Counted from the stretch's first letter, positions 1 to 7,861 are shown. The stretch is DNA of 26,132 nt from Acidobacterium sp. (GCA_003152595.1 PMAM01000320.1:2924-29055), one strand, 5' to 3'. Translations and numbers: made by a program. The notes: generated from the letters alone by a model not told the origin.

Positions 1-147
1 TCCGCATGCACGGCAGCGAACCAGACCGTTGATCATGTTCTCCAGCGACACTCCGGATCGTTCGGTCCCCGCGCCGCAGCTCCGGCACACATGAACGGCG
101 CTGAGCTGGACGGGTGGATGGCCGGAGTGGTTGACGGTGGCCGACAT
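1..147 (-). CDS. Zinc-ribbon-like protein, N-terminal part only (runs off the window)
   Basis: An open frame on the minus strand begins with ATG at 147 and stays open for 49 codons to the window edge. An in-frame TGA lies a few codons upstream, so the ATG is the likely start. The visible peptide has two CxxC pairs about 22 residues apart (C-R-S-C at residues 21-24 and C-R-A-C at 45-48), the spacing of a small zinc ribbon or rubredoxin-like knuckle. The first 20 residues look unstructured. Function is not recognisable from this fragment. It lies downstream of the HTH regulator at 280-1083 on the same strand, with a gap of about 130 bases, so the two could be co-transcribed. Confidence 0.5.
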   Translation of the reverse strand, partial: MSATVNHSGHPPVQLSAVHVCRSCGAGTERSGVSLENMINGLVRCRACG

Positions 148-279
148 GGGCGGATTCTCGCGCCATGCTCAATTTCCCACGTTCACCAAAGATTCTGCTG
201 ATTTCTATCGGAAACGGTCGCATTACCGGTCAGGCTCCGAATCCCCGAAGCAGATGACTCCTGCCATGGACGAGAGGCT

Positions 280-1083
280 TCAGGAGCGACCAGAAATCCC
301 GGCAGACTTCTCGCGTGGCGCCGCGATGCGCATCGTAACTGCGGTCACCCGGCCAATGATCCCCGCCTGGGAGGGATATCGAACCTCCCTGACGCGGGTC
401 CGCGACTCTGGAAAGGGCAGTAGCAGAAGGCTGCCTTCTCTCTCCTCACACCAGGAGCAGGCGTATTCTTCACGGAGTTCCACGAAATAGACAGGGCGCT
501 CAAAGACACCTGACCAGCCCGAACTCTCGATCTTTCGTTGCGAGGAATCGATCTGCACGAAGGATCCGGGACGAATCAGTGGGGAGAGGGTGAAATCCTT
601 TGTGCCGACATATCCATAAACAGCCGGGCCCGTGTGCCCTTCCGGGAAGAGATCCGCTTCGAGTCCTCGGAATCCGGAGAACATGCGCGAGACCAGGTCG
701 GTTTTTTCGAGCAGAACTCCCGGCATGTTCATCAGAGCAATTTCCCGCGGTACGCCCGGAATTCCGACGAGATGGGTGTGGGGCAGCGGCAGCCGTATCT
801 GTTCGAGGCCGATGTCGCCGATCTCGACACCGAAGAAAGCCAGGACCTCGTGGAGCCGGCATTGATAGATGATACTGAGGGTATGAATCTTGAAAATGCC
901 GGGAGTTAATTCTCCCCTTTCCATCTCCGACAGCCAGGCATGGGAGATGTAATACTCCTGATTCTTTCTCTCCTCCGCCAGCCGACGGCTCAGCCGCTCG
1001 ACCTCGCGTGTCGACAGGCGCAGCCGTTGGCGCGCATCGCGCAGGCGTCTTCCGGGGTCCGGGTTGGGGGAGTAGCCAGGCAT
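280..1083 (-). CDS. HTH (XRE-like) transcriptional regulator with S24/LexA-like C-terminal domain
   Basis: This 267-residue protein has an N-terminal helix-turn-helix of XRE type (about residues 10-85, with the pattern R-L-R-x-A-R-Q-R-L-x-L-S-T-R-E-V and, later, L-S-E-M-E-R-G). The C-terminal part (about 130-260) resembles the S24 peptidase/LexA sensor fold: the stretch L-S-P-L-I-R-P-G-S-F-V-Q-I-D matches the family's P-x-I-x-x-G-D-x-V-x-V-D strand. The catalytic Ser of LexA is not present (Thr at the matching place), so it is probably a ligand or protein-sensing domain and not an auto-protease. It is homologous to both halves of the 536-residue protein encoded divergently at 1418-3028. Its position next to the lasso-type genes suggests it controls them, which is inference. 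The ATG at 1083 has no strong Shine-Dalgarno sequence. Confidence 0.8.
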   Translation of the reverse strand: MPGYSPNPDPGRRLRDARQRLRLSTREVERLSRRLAEERKNQEYYISHAWLSEMERGELTPGIFKIHTLSIIYQCRLHEVLAFFGVEIGDIGLEQIRLPLPHTHLVGIPGVPREIALMNMPGVLLEKTDLVSRMFSGFRGLEADLFPEGHTGPAVYGYVGTKDFTLSPLIRPGSFVQIDSSQRKIESSGWSGVFERPVYFVELREEYACSWCEEREGSLLLLPFPESRTRVREVRYPSQAGIIGRVTAVTMRIAAPREKSAGISGRS

Positions 1084-1417
1084 CGGTTAAGTGCTGAACG
1101 GTTCGGTATCGCGCCAGATACACAACCTGTTCGCTGTCTTTCGCTGCCTCCGATCAGCATCGGCGAATTCCAGTTCGGCAGCATGAAGTCGGTTCGTAGT
1201 GGTTGCTGTTCCGACCAACGCTCCTTTCCGCTGAAACAACAAGCACGCAGGTCTACGGGCAATATCTTCCCTCGGTTGCGAACCGTGTCGGCAAAAATAT
1301 CCGGCATCGGACCTGCGAGTGGCCGCAGTTCAATAATGCCATCTCTCGTGAGTTTCGGGGGACGCCAAAACCGACTTTCCCGGGAGCAGCCGGATCGCAT
1401 AGCGCAGACGAGGCAGA
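1084..1417. other. Divergent intergenic region between two paralogous regulators
   Basis: These 334 bases separate the 5' ends of two divergently transcribed homologous regulators and so must contain promoters for both. I found no convincing coding frame. I could not pick out a -35/-10 pair or a clear inverted repeat with confidence. Confidence 0.4.
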
Positions 1418-3028
1418 ATGGCGGGGACCCTTGGGGAGAGGGATGCAGCACAAAGGACGGCGGCGCGAATTCGTTCGATCCTCGCGTCCCGAAGTCTGAC
1501 CCTGCATCGGGTCTCCGTCGAATCGGAGCGCCTCTACGGATCGGAGTCGCCCTCATGCATTCCGCACACGCTCTATCACTCGCTCGCGAGCTCTCCGTCC
1601 TTCGGCCCCAGCCTTCCGCAGACCTGCGCACTGAGCCGCATCAGCGGCTACCGCCTCGAAGACTGGCTGGGGGCACTTGGGATCGATCTCGATAGGATCG
1701 CTGGTTTGCAGGCGTCGCTGCCGCTCAGGCGGACCAGAATCATCGATCCCGCCTTCCATCGGGCGGATGTCGTGATGGGTGGCCCCGAAGAACAGGAGGG
1801 GCATCCTCAGTCCCAGGGTGTCGTTCCCCTCGGGCAACTGCTTCGATGGGTGAACCCACCACACCATCAGTTGCCAGAGAGCGCCTCGGAAGAGCGGCGT
1901 CTTTTCGCGAGGATTGGTCCCGAGGATGCCTTTGCTTTTCCGGAACTGTTGCCGGGCAGCATTGTTCGCGTGAATCCGCAGGACGGCTCACCATCCGCAG
2001 ACGATGTCGTCCACCGCAATCGTCCTCAGCTTCTGCTGATCGAACACAACCGCGGGCTGTGGTGCGGTCGCTTCCACGTCTCCGGTGAGGGCATTATCTA
2101 TGCCGCAGCGTCGGAGCTGGCTTATGCACAGATCGCGTTTCAATGCCCGCAAGAGGCAAGGATTCTGGGCGCGGTAGACATGGAGATTCGCTGCATGCAC
2201 CAGTTCGAGAGCCCGAGCGTACCTGCGGAATTCGCCACGTATCGCCGACCGCGAGCGTTGGAACACGTGAGTCTGAGCCCGGGCGTTCTCGTCCGACGGG
2301 CTAGAAGCAAAGCCGGTCTGACACTGCGGGAAGCTTCCTTTCTCTCTCGGAGGGTCTCGCAGTTTCTCAAGGACGAGCAGTATGCCATTGCGCAGAGCAC
2401 GCTCTCGGAATACGAAGTCCAGAACGTGCCGCCCCGGCACCTCGAAAAGGTCATTACCCTATGCCTAATCTATGGATTCACGCTGATCGATTTCGCCGCG
2501 GCATCGGGAACGGCACCTGAGGATCTCGGGCGGAACGTCATTCCTTCGGAATTTCTGCCAACCTCTAACATTACGAGTGCGTGCTGTTCTCATCGATTCT
2601 CCTCGGATCGCAGCGAACTCGGTGCGGCGTCTTCTGTGCCCAGTCGGTTTGGTGAGGTCCCGTGGTTCATCCGCAGTTCGCTGGTCGAGTTATCGGGGAT
2701 TCCGCGACCCTTTCAGCGTGATTTTTTCTGGCTGGATGGAATCCATCCATTTCTGCCCGCACATACCCAGGGAAGCATGCTCGCTCTGGTGAACCGGAGA
2801 AAGAAGAGGCCGCTGCGGCTTCCGGCAGTGCCCTCATGGCAACAGCCGGCGTATGTTCTTCTGCTGCGCAGCGGCCAGTATCTATGTGCCTGCTGCAGCT
2901 TCGATGGGGAGACGCTGGTCCTCTATCCGGAATCGGAAAGCACTCGAGGTCCTGAACAGCTTCGCCTCGGACGGGACGTGGAAGTAATCGGCCAGATCGT
3001 CGCACTGGCGAGGCGCATCGCATCCTGA
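1418..3028 (+). CDS. Tandemly duplicated HTH/S24-like regulator (two HTH + two sensor units)
   Basis: The 536-residue protein is two copies of the architecture of its 267-residue neighbour fused head to tail. Unit A: degenerate HTH about residues 17-95 and a sensor domain about 150-270 (F-P-E-L-L-P-G-S-I-V-R-V-N). Unit B: a better preserved HTH about 285-365 (R-R-A-R-S-K-A-G-L-T-L-R-E-A, later T-L-S-E-Y-E) and a sensor domain about 415-536 (H-T-Q-G-S-M-L-A-L-V-N). Neither sensor keeps the LexA catalytic Ser in its motif, so cleavage is unlikely. Unit A's HTH has lost several conserved positions and may no longer bind DNA. The ATG at 1418 is preceded by GAGG at a suitable distance. The gene ends about 220 bases before the RiPP biosynthesis genes on the same strand, which suggests a role in controlling them. 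Confidence 0.75.
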   Translation: MAGTLGERDAAQRTAARIRSILASRSLTLHRVSVESERLYGSESPSCIPHTLYHSLASSPSFGPSLPQTCALSRISGYRLEDWLGALGIDLDRIAGLQASLPLRRTRIIDPAFHRADVVMGGPEEQEGHPQSQGVVPLGQLLRWVNPPHHQLPESASEERRLFARIGPEDAFAFPELLPGSIVRVNPQDGSPSADDVVHRNRPQLLLIEHNRGLWCGRFHVSGEGIIYAAASELAYAQIAFQCPQEARILGAVDMEIRCMHQFESPSVPAEFATYRRPRALEHVSLSPGVLVRRARSKAGLTLREASFLSRRVSQFLKDEQYAIAQSTLSEYEVQNVPPRHLEKVITLCLIYGFTLIDFAAASGTAPEDLGRNVIPSEFLPTSNITSACCSHRFSSDRSELGAASSVPSRFGEVPWFIRSSLVELSGIPRPFQRDFFWLDGIHPFLPAHTQGSMLALVNRRKKRPLRLPAVPSWQQPAYVLLLRSGQYLCACCSFDGETLVLYPESESTRGPEQLRLGRDVEVIGQIVALARRIAS

Positions 3029-3251
3029 GCGTGCTTCCCCCTGCTTAGGAACGTTCATGTCAACGGCAGGTTAACGGTTAGTTGAGGTGGCCTTAGACTG
3101 CAGATTCAGCTTGTCGCCTCCGGCTATCTCTGAGCTTGTATCTTCAGCGGAATTGTTGGTTATCCGAATATCTGGTGCGTTCACTGGCAAAAAACCGGGA
3201 ATGGCAGCAGAGTAGGCGGAGTATAGCGGTAGCTTACTCCCCGGTGATCCG

Positions 3252-3506
3252 ATGCCCAGACTCTCTGACAGCGTGCGCACAACACACACCGGCGACGGCG
3301 CCGTTGTCCTCGATATCAGCCGCGGTCGCATGTTCACCTTCAATCCGACGGGATCGCGAATCCTCCAATTGCTGAATACAGGCGTGGAAGAGAAGGACAT
3401 CGCTCTCACGCTCGTTCAGGAGTTCTCCGCAGATCCCCGGACTGCAGATGCGGACGTCGGCGAATTCCTCACTCTGCTTCGGCAGCACGCACTCGTCAGG
3501 CCATAG
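3252..3506 (+). CDS. PqqD-like RiPP recognition element protein (lasso peptide B1)
   Basis: The 84-residue protein has the size and winged-helix pattern of PqqD/RRE proteins: V-V-L-D-x-x-x-G-x-x-x-x-x-N-P-T-G-S-R-I-L-x-L-L near residues 18-42, followed by an acidic helix and a C-terminal helix (F-L-T-L-L-R-Q-H-A-L-V). In lasso pathways the discrete B1 protein binds the precursor leader at its YxxP motif and presents it to B2 and the cyclase. Both precursors in this window carry Y-R-K-P. It is the first gene of the biosynthetic run, and B2 starts 32 bases after its stop. GGTGAT, a partial match to the ribosome anti-SD complement, lies just before the ATG. Confidence 0.88.
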   Translation: MPRLSDSVRTTHTGDGAVVLDISRGRMFTFNPTGSRILQLLNTGVEEKDIALTLVQEFSADPRTADADVGEFLTLLRQHALVRP

Positions 3507-3538
3507 TCACAATCTGTTCGCGAAGAAAAGAGGGTGCG

Positions 3539-3913
3539 ATGTTCATGCTGGCATGCCGGGCCTATCTTCTGCTGATCTGCATCGATCACTATCTCGTTGG
3601 CGGCGATTTCTCCCTCATGTACGAGCGCGTGCGGCGTGTCCGGCTCTGCAAACGGGCCGAGAGCCCGGAGGCGACCGAGGCAATCTGCCGGGCCGTCGAT
3701 ATCGCCTCGGTCTGGTACTGGAAGCAGGTTCCCTGCCTGCAGCGGTCGGCGGCCGCAACTTGTCTGCTGCGGCGACATGGCATAGCCGCTCAGCTCGTCA
3801 TTGGCGCGCAGTGCATGCCGTTCCGAGCGCATGCGTGGGTCGAAGTCGAGGGAAAGATCGTCAATGACAAACCGTATATCTCGGAACTTTACGCGGTATT
3901 GGACAGGTGCTGA
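3539..3913 (+). CDS. Lasso peptide B2 protein, transglutaminase-like leader peptidase
   Basis: The 124-residue protein shows the complete Cys-His-Asp triad expected for B2 cysteine proteases: Cys66 in V-P-C-L-Q-R-S, His98 in F-R-A-H-A-W-V-E-V and Asp110 in I-V-N-D. The intervening L-L-R-R-H-G-I-A-A-Q-L-V-I-G-A block is characteristic of the family. It should remove the leader from the precursor to expose the new N-terminal amine for ring closure. It is slightly short for the family. The ATG at 3539 follows an AGAGGGTG ribosome site, which supports this start. The cyclase gene begins 21 bases downstream. Confidence 0.9.
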   Translation: MFMLACRAYLLLICIDHYLVGGDFSLMYERVRRVRLCKRAESPEATEAICRAVDIASVWYWKQVPCLQRSAAATCLLRRHGIAAQLVIGAQCMPFRAHAWVEVEGKIVNDKPYISELYAVLDRC

Positions 3914-3934
3914 ATTTGAAAGGCGGAGTCGACG

Positions 3935-5893
3935 ATGGGAGCCCAGTTTGGCAGTTGGAATTTCGATGGAAGGGCAACGCCGTCTGGCTATCTGGATGGC
4001 GTTAAAAGGCTGCTCTCCCTTTTCGGTCCCGATGGGCATGAGCAGTACCACGGTCGAGGGCTGGACTTGCTGTGCTGTACGTTCGAGACCACGGAACAGA
4101 ACCCGAGCCGGCAACCGTGGCTGCTCGATTCCCGAGAGGTTCTGATGTGGGATGGCCGGCTCGACAATGGGCGCGAGCTCATCCGCGAAATCGGCGCCTC
4201 ACTTTCTCCGAACTCCTCTGACATCGAGATCGTCGCTGCGGCCTGGTCGCGCTGGCATCAGGAAAGTCTGGCCAAACTAATTGGGGACTGGGCGCTTTCA
4301 CTGTGGAACCCTCGCGATCGCTGTCTGCTTCTTGCCGCCGATATATTGGCAACCCGTCACCTCTGCTACGCGATCGATGAAGACTATGTGCAGTGGTGTT
4401 CGGTTCCGGACCCGCTGGTTCTGCTTTCCGGGCGGCCTCTCTCGCTCGATGAAGAATATATTGCGGGATGGCTGGCCTCCTTCCCGGCGCCACACCTAAC
4501 TCCCTTTCGTGAGATTCGTCGCGTCCCTCCCGCGTCGATTGTGCTCATCCGGCCCGGCAGCTGTACTATCCGTCGGTACTGGGATTTCGATGCGAGCAGG
4601 ACAATCCGCTATGCAAAGGACGCCGATTATCAGGACCACTTTCTCGAACTCTTCCAGCAGTCGGTCCGCAGACGGCTGCGCTCAACCTCTCCGGTCCTCG
4701 CCGAGCTAAGCGGCGGTATGGATTCCTCGTCGATCGTTTGCATCGCTGACCAGCTGACATCCGCGTCCGGCAGTCCGCGGATCGACACAGTTTCCTATTA
4801 CAACGACAGCGAGCCGCACTGGAACGAGCGTCCCTGGTTTGAGAGGGTGGAGGCCCAGCGCGGTAAGACTGGCCTGCACATCGATGTGAGCGCTCCCTTT
4901 TCAAGTGAGGCCAATGAAGACTTGTGGCTTCCCTGTCGACCCGGAGCAACGCGCCAGACAAAAAACCCTGTCCTTGACTTTATGACGCGGGGCGGGCACC
5001 GCGTTCTTCTTTCCGGAATTGGAGGAGACGAGTTTCTGGGTGGTGTTCCGACACCCGTGCCGGAACTGGAAGATCTTCTTTCCAGAGGCCGTCTGGTTAG
5101 TCTCTCTCGGAAACTCCTGGCATGGGCGCTTGTTCAGCGCAGACCCTGGATTCATCTGCTGCGCGACGCCGTTATTGGCTTCTTGCCTTGTGCTGTGATC
5201 ATCAGAACTCGGAATCGCCGCGCACCCTCCTGGGTCCTTCCTATATTCGCGAAGCGTCAACGGCGGGCACTTCAGAGCTATCCGACAAGGTGGCGTTACT
5301 TCGGTCCACTGCCCAGCTTTCAGGAAAATGTCGATGCCGTCGAGACCCTGCGCAGGCAACTCAGTTGCACCGAATTGACCAAAAGCCATCCCTTCGAAAA
5401 ACGATATCCGTTTCTCGATCGTGACCTTCTGGAGTTTCTGTTCGCGATACCGAGGGAGCAACTGGTTCGCCCGGGGGAACGCCGGTCACTCATGCGTCGC
5501 GCGCTCAGGGGAATTGTTCCGGATGAAGTGCTCGACCGCAAGAGGAAGGCCTACGTGAGTGCGAATCCATTGCGAACCGCAAGCACGCAATTCGAGAAGC
5601 TCTCTCTGAATGGGAGCCACACCGTCGTGGAAATGTTCGAAGTTGCAAGCTCGGTTGCCTTTCTTGAGGCGCTCAACGACGCGCGCCGCGGGAAGCAGAT
5701 TCCTGTCGTTCCGCTTCTCCGCACTGTCGCACTCGAAGAGTGGCTGCGAACTCTCGAGGGAAAGGGACTACTCATGGGACGCAGCGTATTTCCGTCCTCA
5801 CCTGATGTGAGTCCAGCCATTGCGCCGGCTCCTCATCAGGTTCCAGGTAATCAAGGGTCCCGTTTGCAGGAGGAATCGTGCCATCCCTGTTAG
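3935..5893 (+). CDS. Lasso peptide cyclase, asparagine-synthetase-like (C protein)
   Basis: The 652-residue protein has an N-terminal class II glutaminase-like domain (about 1-215) and a C-terminal synthetase domain. The PP-loop S-G-G-M-D-S-S-S is at 259-266, a second conserved motif G-I-G-G-D-E-F-L-G-G at 361-370, and Y-P-F-L-D-R-D-L-L-E-F at 491-501. Residue 2 is Gly and not the Cys required for glutamine hydrolysis, so the glutaminase half should be inactive, as in lasso cyclases. The expected reaction is ATP-dependent adenylation of an Asp/Glu side chain followed by isopeptide bond formation with the core N-terminus. A tail of about 40 residues after 612 is Pro/Ser-rich and probably disordered. 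The 3' end overlaps the next gene by 16 bases, which indicates translational coupling. Confidence 0.9.
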   Translation: MGAQFGSWNFDGRATPSGYLDGVKRLLSLFGPDGHEQYHGRGLDLLCCTFETTEQNPSRQPWLLDSREVLMWDGRLDNGRELIREIGASLSPNSSDIEIVAAAWSRWHQESLAKLIGDWALSLWNPRDRCLLLAADILATRHLCYAIDEDYVQWCSVPDPLVLLSGRPLSLDEEYIAGWLASFPAPHLTPFREIRRVPPASIVLIRPGSCTIRRYWDFDASRTIRYAKDADYQDHFLELFQQSVRRRLRSTSPVLAELSGGMDSSSIVCIADQLTSASGSPRIDTVSYYNDSEPHWNERPWFERVEAQRGKTGLHIDVSAPFSSEANEDLWLPCRPGATRQTKNPVLDFMTRGGHRVLLSGIGGDEFLGGVPTPVPELEDLLSRGRLVSLSRKLLAWALVQRRPWIHLLRDAVIGFLPCAVIIRTRNRRAPSWVLPIFAKRQRRALQSYPTRWRYFGPLPSFQENVDAVETLRRQLSCTELTKSHPFEKRYPFLDRDLLEFLFAIPREQLVRPGERRSLMRRALRGIVPDEVLDRKRKAYVSANPLRTASTQFEKLSLNGSHTVVEMFEVASSVAFLEALNDARRGKQIPVVPLLRTVALEEWLRTLEGKGLLMGRSVFPSSPDVSPAIAPAPHQVPGNQGSRLQEESCHPC

Positions 5894-7299
5894 CACAAGA
5901 AGCCCCGCGCAGATCGTCCGGTGTCAGCGAAAGTTCAGATTGCTATTTGGCAATCATGCGTAGAGCTGATTCCGAGATTCTGGTATCCGAAGATCGAGGC
6001 CGCTATCGCCTTCCCGTTCTCGAGATTCCGAAAAAGCAAAGAGCCGCACCTCATCTATTGCCTGCAATTCAGCGCCGATTCGGTCTTCAGACCGTTTGCC
6101 GATTCAGCGTGGCAACGAGTCAGATTGAACCCGGAGGGCGCTGCGTCGTTCTCGATGTGCGCAACCCCGATGCTTCACTGTCGGGAGAGGAATTCTGGTT
6201 GCCGGTACGGGAGATCCGGTGGGACGAGTTCGAGCCCCCGGTGCGAGACGCGCTCTGGGAGGTCTTTGCAAAGATCAACGCATATGCCACAGGCCGGCTT
6301 TCGGCGAAGTTTGTTTCCCCGGGATGGCTGGACGAAGTCGCAGTTTGGACGCAAAGCCACCTGTTAAGCCGGGGGCTGGAGTTGGCGGGATTGTCCAGCC
6401 AATTCAACATGGGCCCGGATTTCGCTCTCCTGCGTTTTGAGACAAGCGGCTCCGGCGTTTGGTTCAAAGCAGTTGGCCACCCGAATCTTCGGGAGTTCGA
6501 CATAACGGCGAGGCTGGCCGAATTCGAACTGCCTCATGTCCCAGAGGTCATCGGCACGCATGAGGACTGGCGCGCGTGGCTGATGCGCGAGGCGACTGGC
6601 AGCGCACTTGGTGAAGGCGGTGAACCCACAGAGTGGGAGACCACCGCTCGTTCCCTCGCCGAGCTGCAGCTGGCTTCGATCACGCATGTCACTCCACTTC
6701 TGGCCGCCGGATGCATCGACCTGAGGACCACAAGCCTTCACGATGTGATCGAGCCCTGGTTGAGCGGAATTGCTCTCCTGATGGATTCGCAGCCGGAGCA
6801 GCCCCCCCGCCGACTTGCCATAGAGGATCTCCGACTGATTGAACGGCATCTACGGGCCGCATGTCGCCAGATTCAAGCGCTTTCGTTTCCCGAGACGCTC
6901 GGTCATTCCGATTTCAATTCTGGAAACGTTCTTGTCGCCGGCGAGCAGGCAGTCTTTCTTGACTGGGCGCAGGCTCACATCGGCTCTCCTTTCCTGACTC
7001 TCGAGTACCTTCTATTGCTGCTTCGTCGGGCCTTTCCCGACAATGTCGAACGGCTGAACGCCGTCCGTGAGGAATATCTGCGTCTGTGGAGGCCGGTCTG
7101 TTCCGCGCGGCAACTTGCACGTGCTCTCGAAATCGCTCCCCTGCTTGCCGCATTCGCCTACGCAGTGGTCTGCGACCGCAGCCAGCAAGAAGTTCCTGCT
7201 TTCCGAACAGAATTCGCAGGGTATTTCCGCTCTCTCGCGCGCCGGATTTACGCGGAAGCGGAAAGGCTGGAACAGTTGTCGGTCCCGGCGGGCGCGTAG
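5878..7299 (+). CDS. APH-type phosphotransferase with NUDIX-like N-terminal region, candidate RiPP-tailoring kinase
   Basis: The start is GTG at 5878, set by a strong GGAGG six bases upstream, inside the end of the cyclase gene. Of 473 residues, the C-terminal ~300 form an aminoglycoside/choline kinase fold: ATP-binding Lys197 in V-W-F-K-A-V, hinge near M-R-E-A-T-G-S (236-242), catalytic loop H-S-D-F-N-S-G-N (343-350, Asp345 and Asn350) and metal-binding Asp362 in F-L-D-W-A. The first ~110 residues resemble a degenerate NUDIX fold (L-A-I-M-R-R-x-x-x-E-I-L-V near 24-36, then R-Y-R-L-P) without a recognisable NUDIX box, so that part is probably not a hydrolase. Location between the cyclase and the precursors suggests it phosphorylates the peptide. 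Lasso pathways with kinases are known (HPr-kinase-like type), but this is a different kinase family. A self-resistance role is an alternative. Confidence 0.75.
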   Translation: MPSLLAQEAPRRSSGVSESSDCYLAIMRRADSEILVSEDRGRYRLPVLEIPKKQRAAPHLLPAIQRRFGLQTVCRFSVATSQIEPGGRCVVLDVRNPDASLSGEEFWLPVREIRWDEFEPPVRDALWEVFAKINAYATGRLSAKFVSPGWLDEVAVWTQSHLLSRGLELAGLSSQFNMGPDFALLRFETSGSGVWFKAVGHPNLREFDITARLAEFELPHVPEVIGTHEDWRAWLMREATGSALGEGGEPTEWETTARSLAELQLASITHVTPLLAAGCIDLRTTSLHDVIEPWLSGIALLMDSQPEQPPRRLAIEDLRLIERHLRAACRQIQALSFPETLGHSDFNSGNVLVAGEQAVFLDWAQAHIGSPFLTLEYLLLLLRRAFPDNVERLNAVREEYLRLWRPVCSARQLARALEIAPLLAAFAYAVVCDRSQQEVPAFRTEFAGYFRSLARRIYAEAERLEQLSVPAGA

Positions 7300-7355
7300 C
7301 TAAGAGCCACACTACCGCGTTGCGCGCAAGGAAGGCAGACGGTTTTGTTTGATAT

Positions 7356-7378
7356 CTGGTCCGGCCTTACCGGATCAG
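7356..7378 (+). promoter_or_regulatory. RNA hairpin upstream of precursor gene 1
   Basis: CTGGTCCGG (7356-7364) pairs with CCGGATCAG (7370-7378) in a 9-bp stem with one G-U pair and a 5-base loop. No U-run follows, so it is not a standard terminator. It lies between the kinase stop and the first precursor ribosome site. It could stabilise a processed precursor mRNA or modulate read-through. Confidence 0.5.
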
Positions 7379-7390
7379 GATTCTGAGATG

Positions 7391-7402
7391 AAAGGAGGTG
7401 AT
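7391..7402 (+). promoter_or_regulatory. Near-perfect Shine-Dalgarno of precursor gene 1
   Basis: AAAGGAGGTGAT matches the 16S anti-Shine-Dalgarno complement over its full length and stands eight bases (from GGAGG) before the ATG at 7407. This is stronger than the ribosome sites of the upstream enzyme genes and implies high precursor output. Confidence 0.85.
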
Positions 7403-7406
7403 AGAC

Positions 7407-7553
7407 ATGGAATACCGCAAACCGGAAATGTTGCTGGTTAGCAGCGCGATGGATGCGATTCAGTCGGGCATCAGCAAGCACTCCCCGAATCTGGACTCGA
7501 CCGAACCCAACTTCCCCTCGCCGGGACCCGCCTACGAGTCAGACGAGCAGTAA
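7407..7553 (+). CDS. RiPP (lasso-type) precursor peptide 1
   Basis: This 48-residue peptide is too short for routine gene calling but has an excellent ribosome site and a paralogue 314 bases downstream. The leader begins M-E-Y-R-K-P-E and so carries the Y-x-x-P motif that B1 proteins recognise. Shared with the paralogue are A-I-Q-S (17-20), Lys24, L-D-S-T (29-32) and the acidic end A-Y-E-x-D-E. Possible ring acceptors are Asp30, Glu33 and the C-terminal acidic residues. A canonical core start (Thr at -2, Gly/Ser/Ala at +1, acid at 7-9) is not evident: Gly21 to Asp30 would give a 10-residue ring, and Ser23 to Asp30 an 8-residue ring without the Thr. The leader/core boundary is therefore open. 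Precursor role is inferred from context. Confidence 0.8.
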   Translation: MEYRKPEMLLVSSAMDAIQSGISKHSPNLDSTEPNFPSPGPAYESDEQ

Positions 7554-7648
7554 TCGCTACCGGCGCCGGCTCGCCACAATGAATTGCCCGGGCGGTCCGG
7601 ACGTTCGCACAAGTGGAGAGCCTATCGGTCGATGCTGATACAGGCAAC

Positions 7649-7681
7649 GCTGTCGAAGAACAGGACCCGGACTTCGGCAGC
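7649..7681 (+). promoter_or_regulatory. RNA hairpin upstream of precursor gene 2
   Basis: GCTGTCGAAG (7649-7658) pairs with CTTCGGCAGC (7672-7681) in a 10-bp stem with one G-U pair and a 13-base loop. Like the hairpin before precursor 1 it sits a few tens of bases before the ribosome site and has no U-run. The recurrence in the same place before both precursors suggests function. Confidence 0.5.
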
Positions 7682-7704
7682 GCAACGAAGCAAAACCTCT
7701 GATG

Positions 7705-7715
7705 AAAGGAGGTGA
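7705..7715 (+). promoter_or_regulatory. Strong Shine-Dalgarno of precursor gene 2
   Basis: AAAGGAGGTGA stands at the same spacing before its ATG as in precursor 1. The identical flank GATGAAAGGAGGTGA in both genes shows that the duplication included the ribosome site. Confidence 0.85.
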
Positions 7716-7720
7716 AAACC

Positions 7721-7861
7721 ATGGAGTATCGCAAGCCGGAAATTCTTGTCGTGGATGATGCCGCAACAGCAATTCAGTCAAACCTCGACAAGAACGTTAT
7801 GCCCCTCGACTCAACCATTGGACCCCAGACGGCAGCAGCGGCATACGAGGCGGATGAGTGA
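7721..7861 (+). CDS. RiPP (lasso-type) precursor peptide 2
   Basis: This 46-residue paralogue of precursor 1 has the same M-E-Y-R-K-P-E leader start, A-I-Q-S at 17-20, Lys24, L-D-S-T at 29-32 and an A-Y-E-A-D-E C-terminus. The block between A-I-Q-S and L-D-S-T (residues 21-28) and the block after it (33-40) are almost completely different, as expected of diversifying product sequence between conserved recognition segments. Thr16 and Thr32 are possible -2 residues. With Thr32 the core would start at Gly34 and the first acid would be at ring position 10, with almost no tail left. Assignment as a precursor rests on paralogy, the leader motif and the adjacent B1/B2/C genes. Confidence 0.8.
   Translation: MEYRKPEILVVDDAATAIQSNLDKNVMPLDSTIGPQTAAAAYEADE

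Noticed and set aside
990..1631. Long minus-strand frame across the divergent regulator promoter region
   Set aside because: Overlaps both regulators in the wrong frame, has low-complexity Arg/Ser/Pro composition and no recognisable domain; a shadow of GC-rich sequence.
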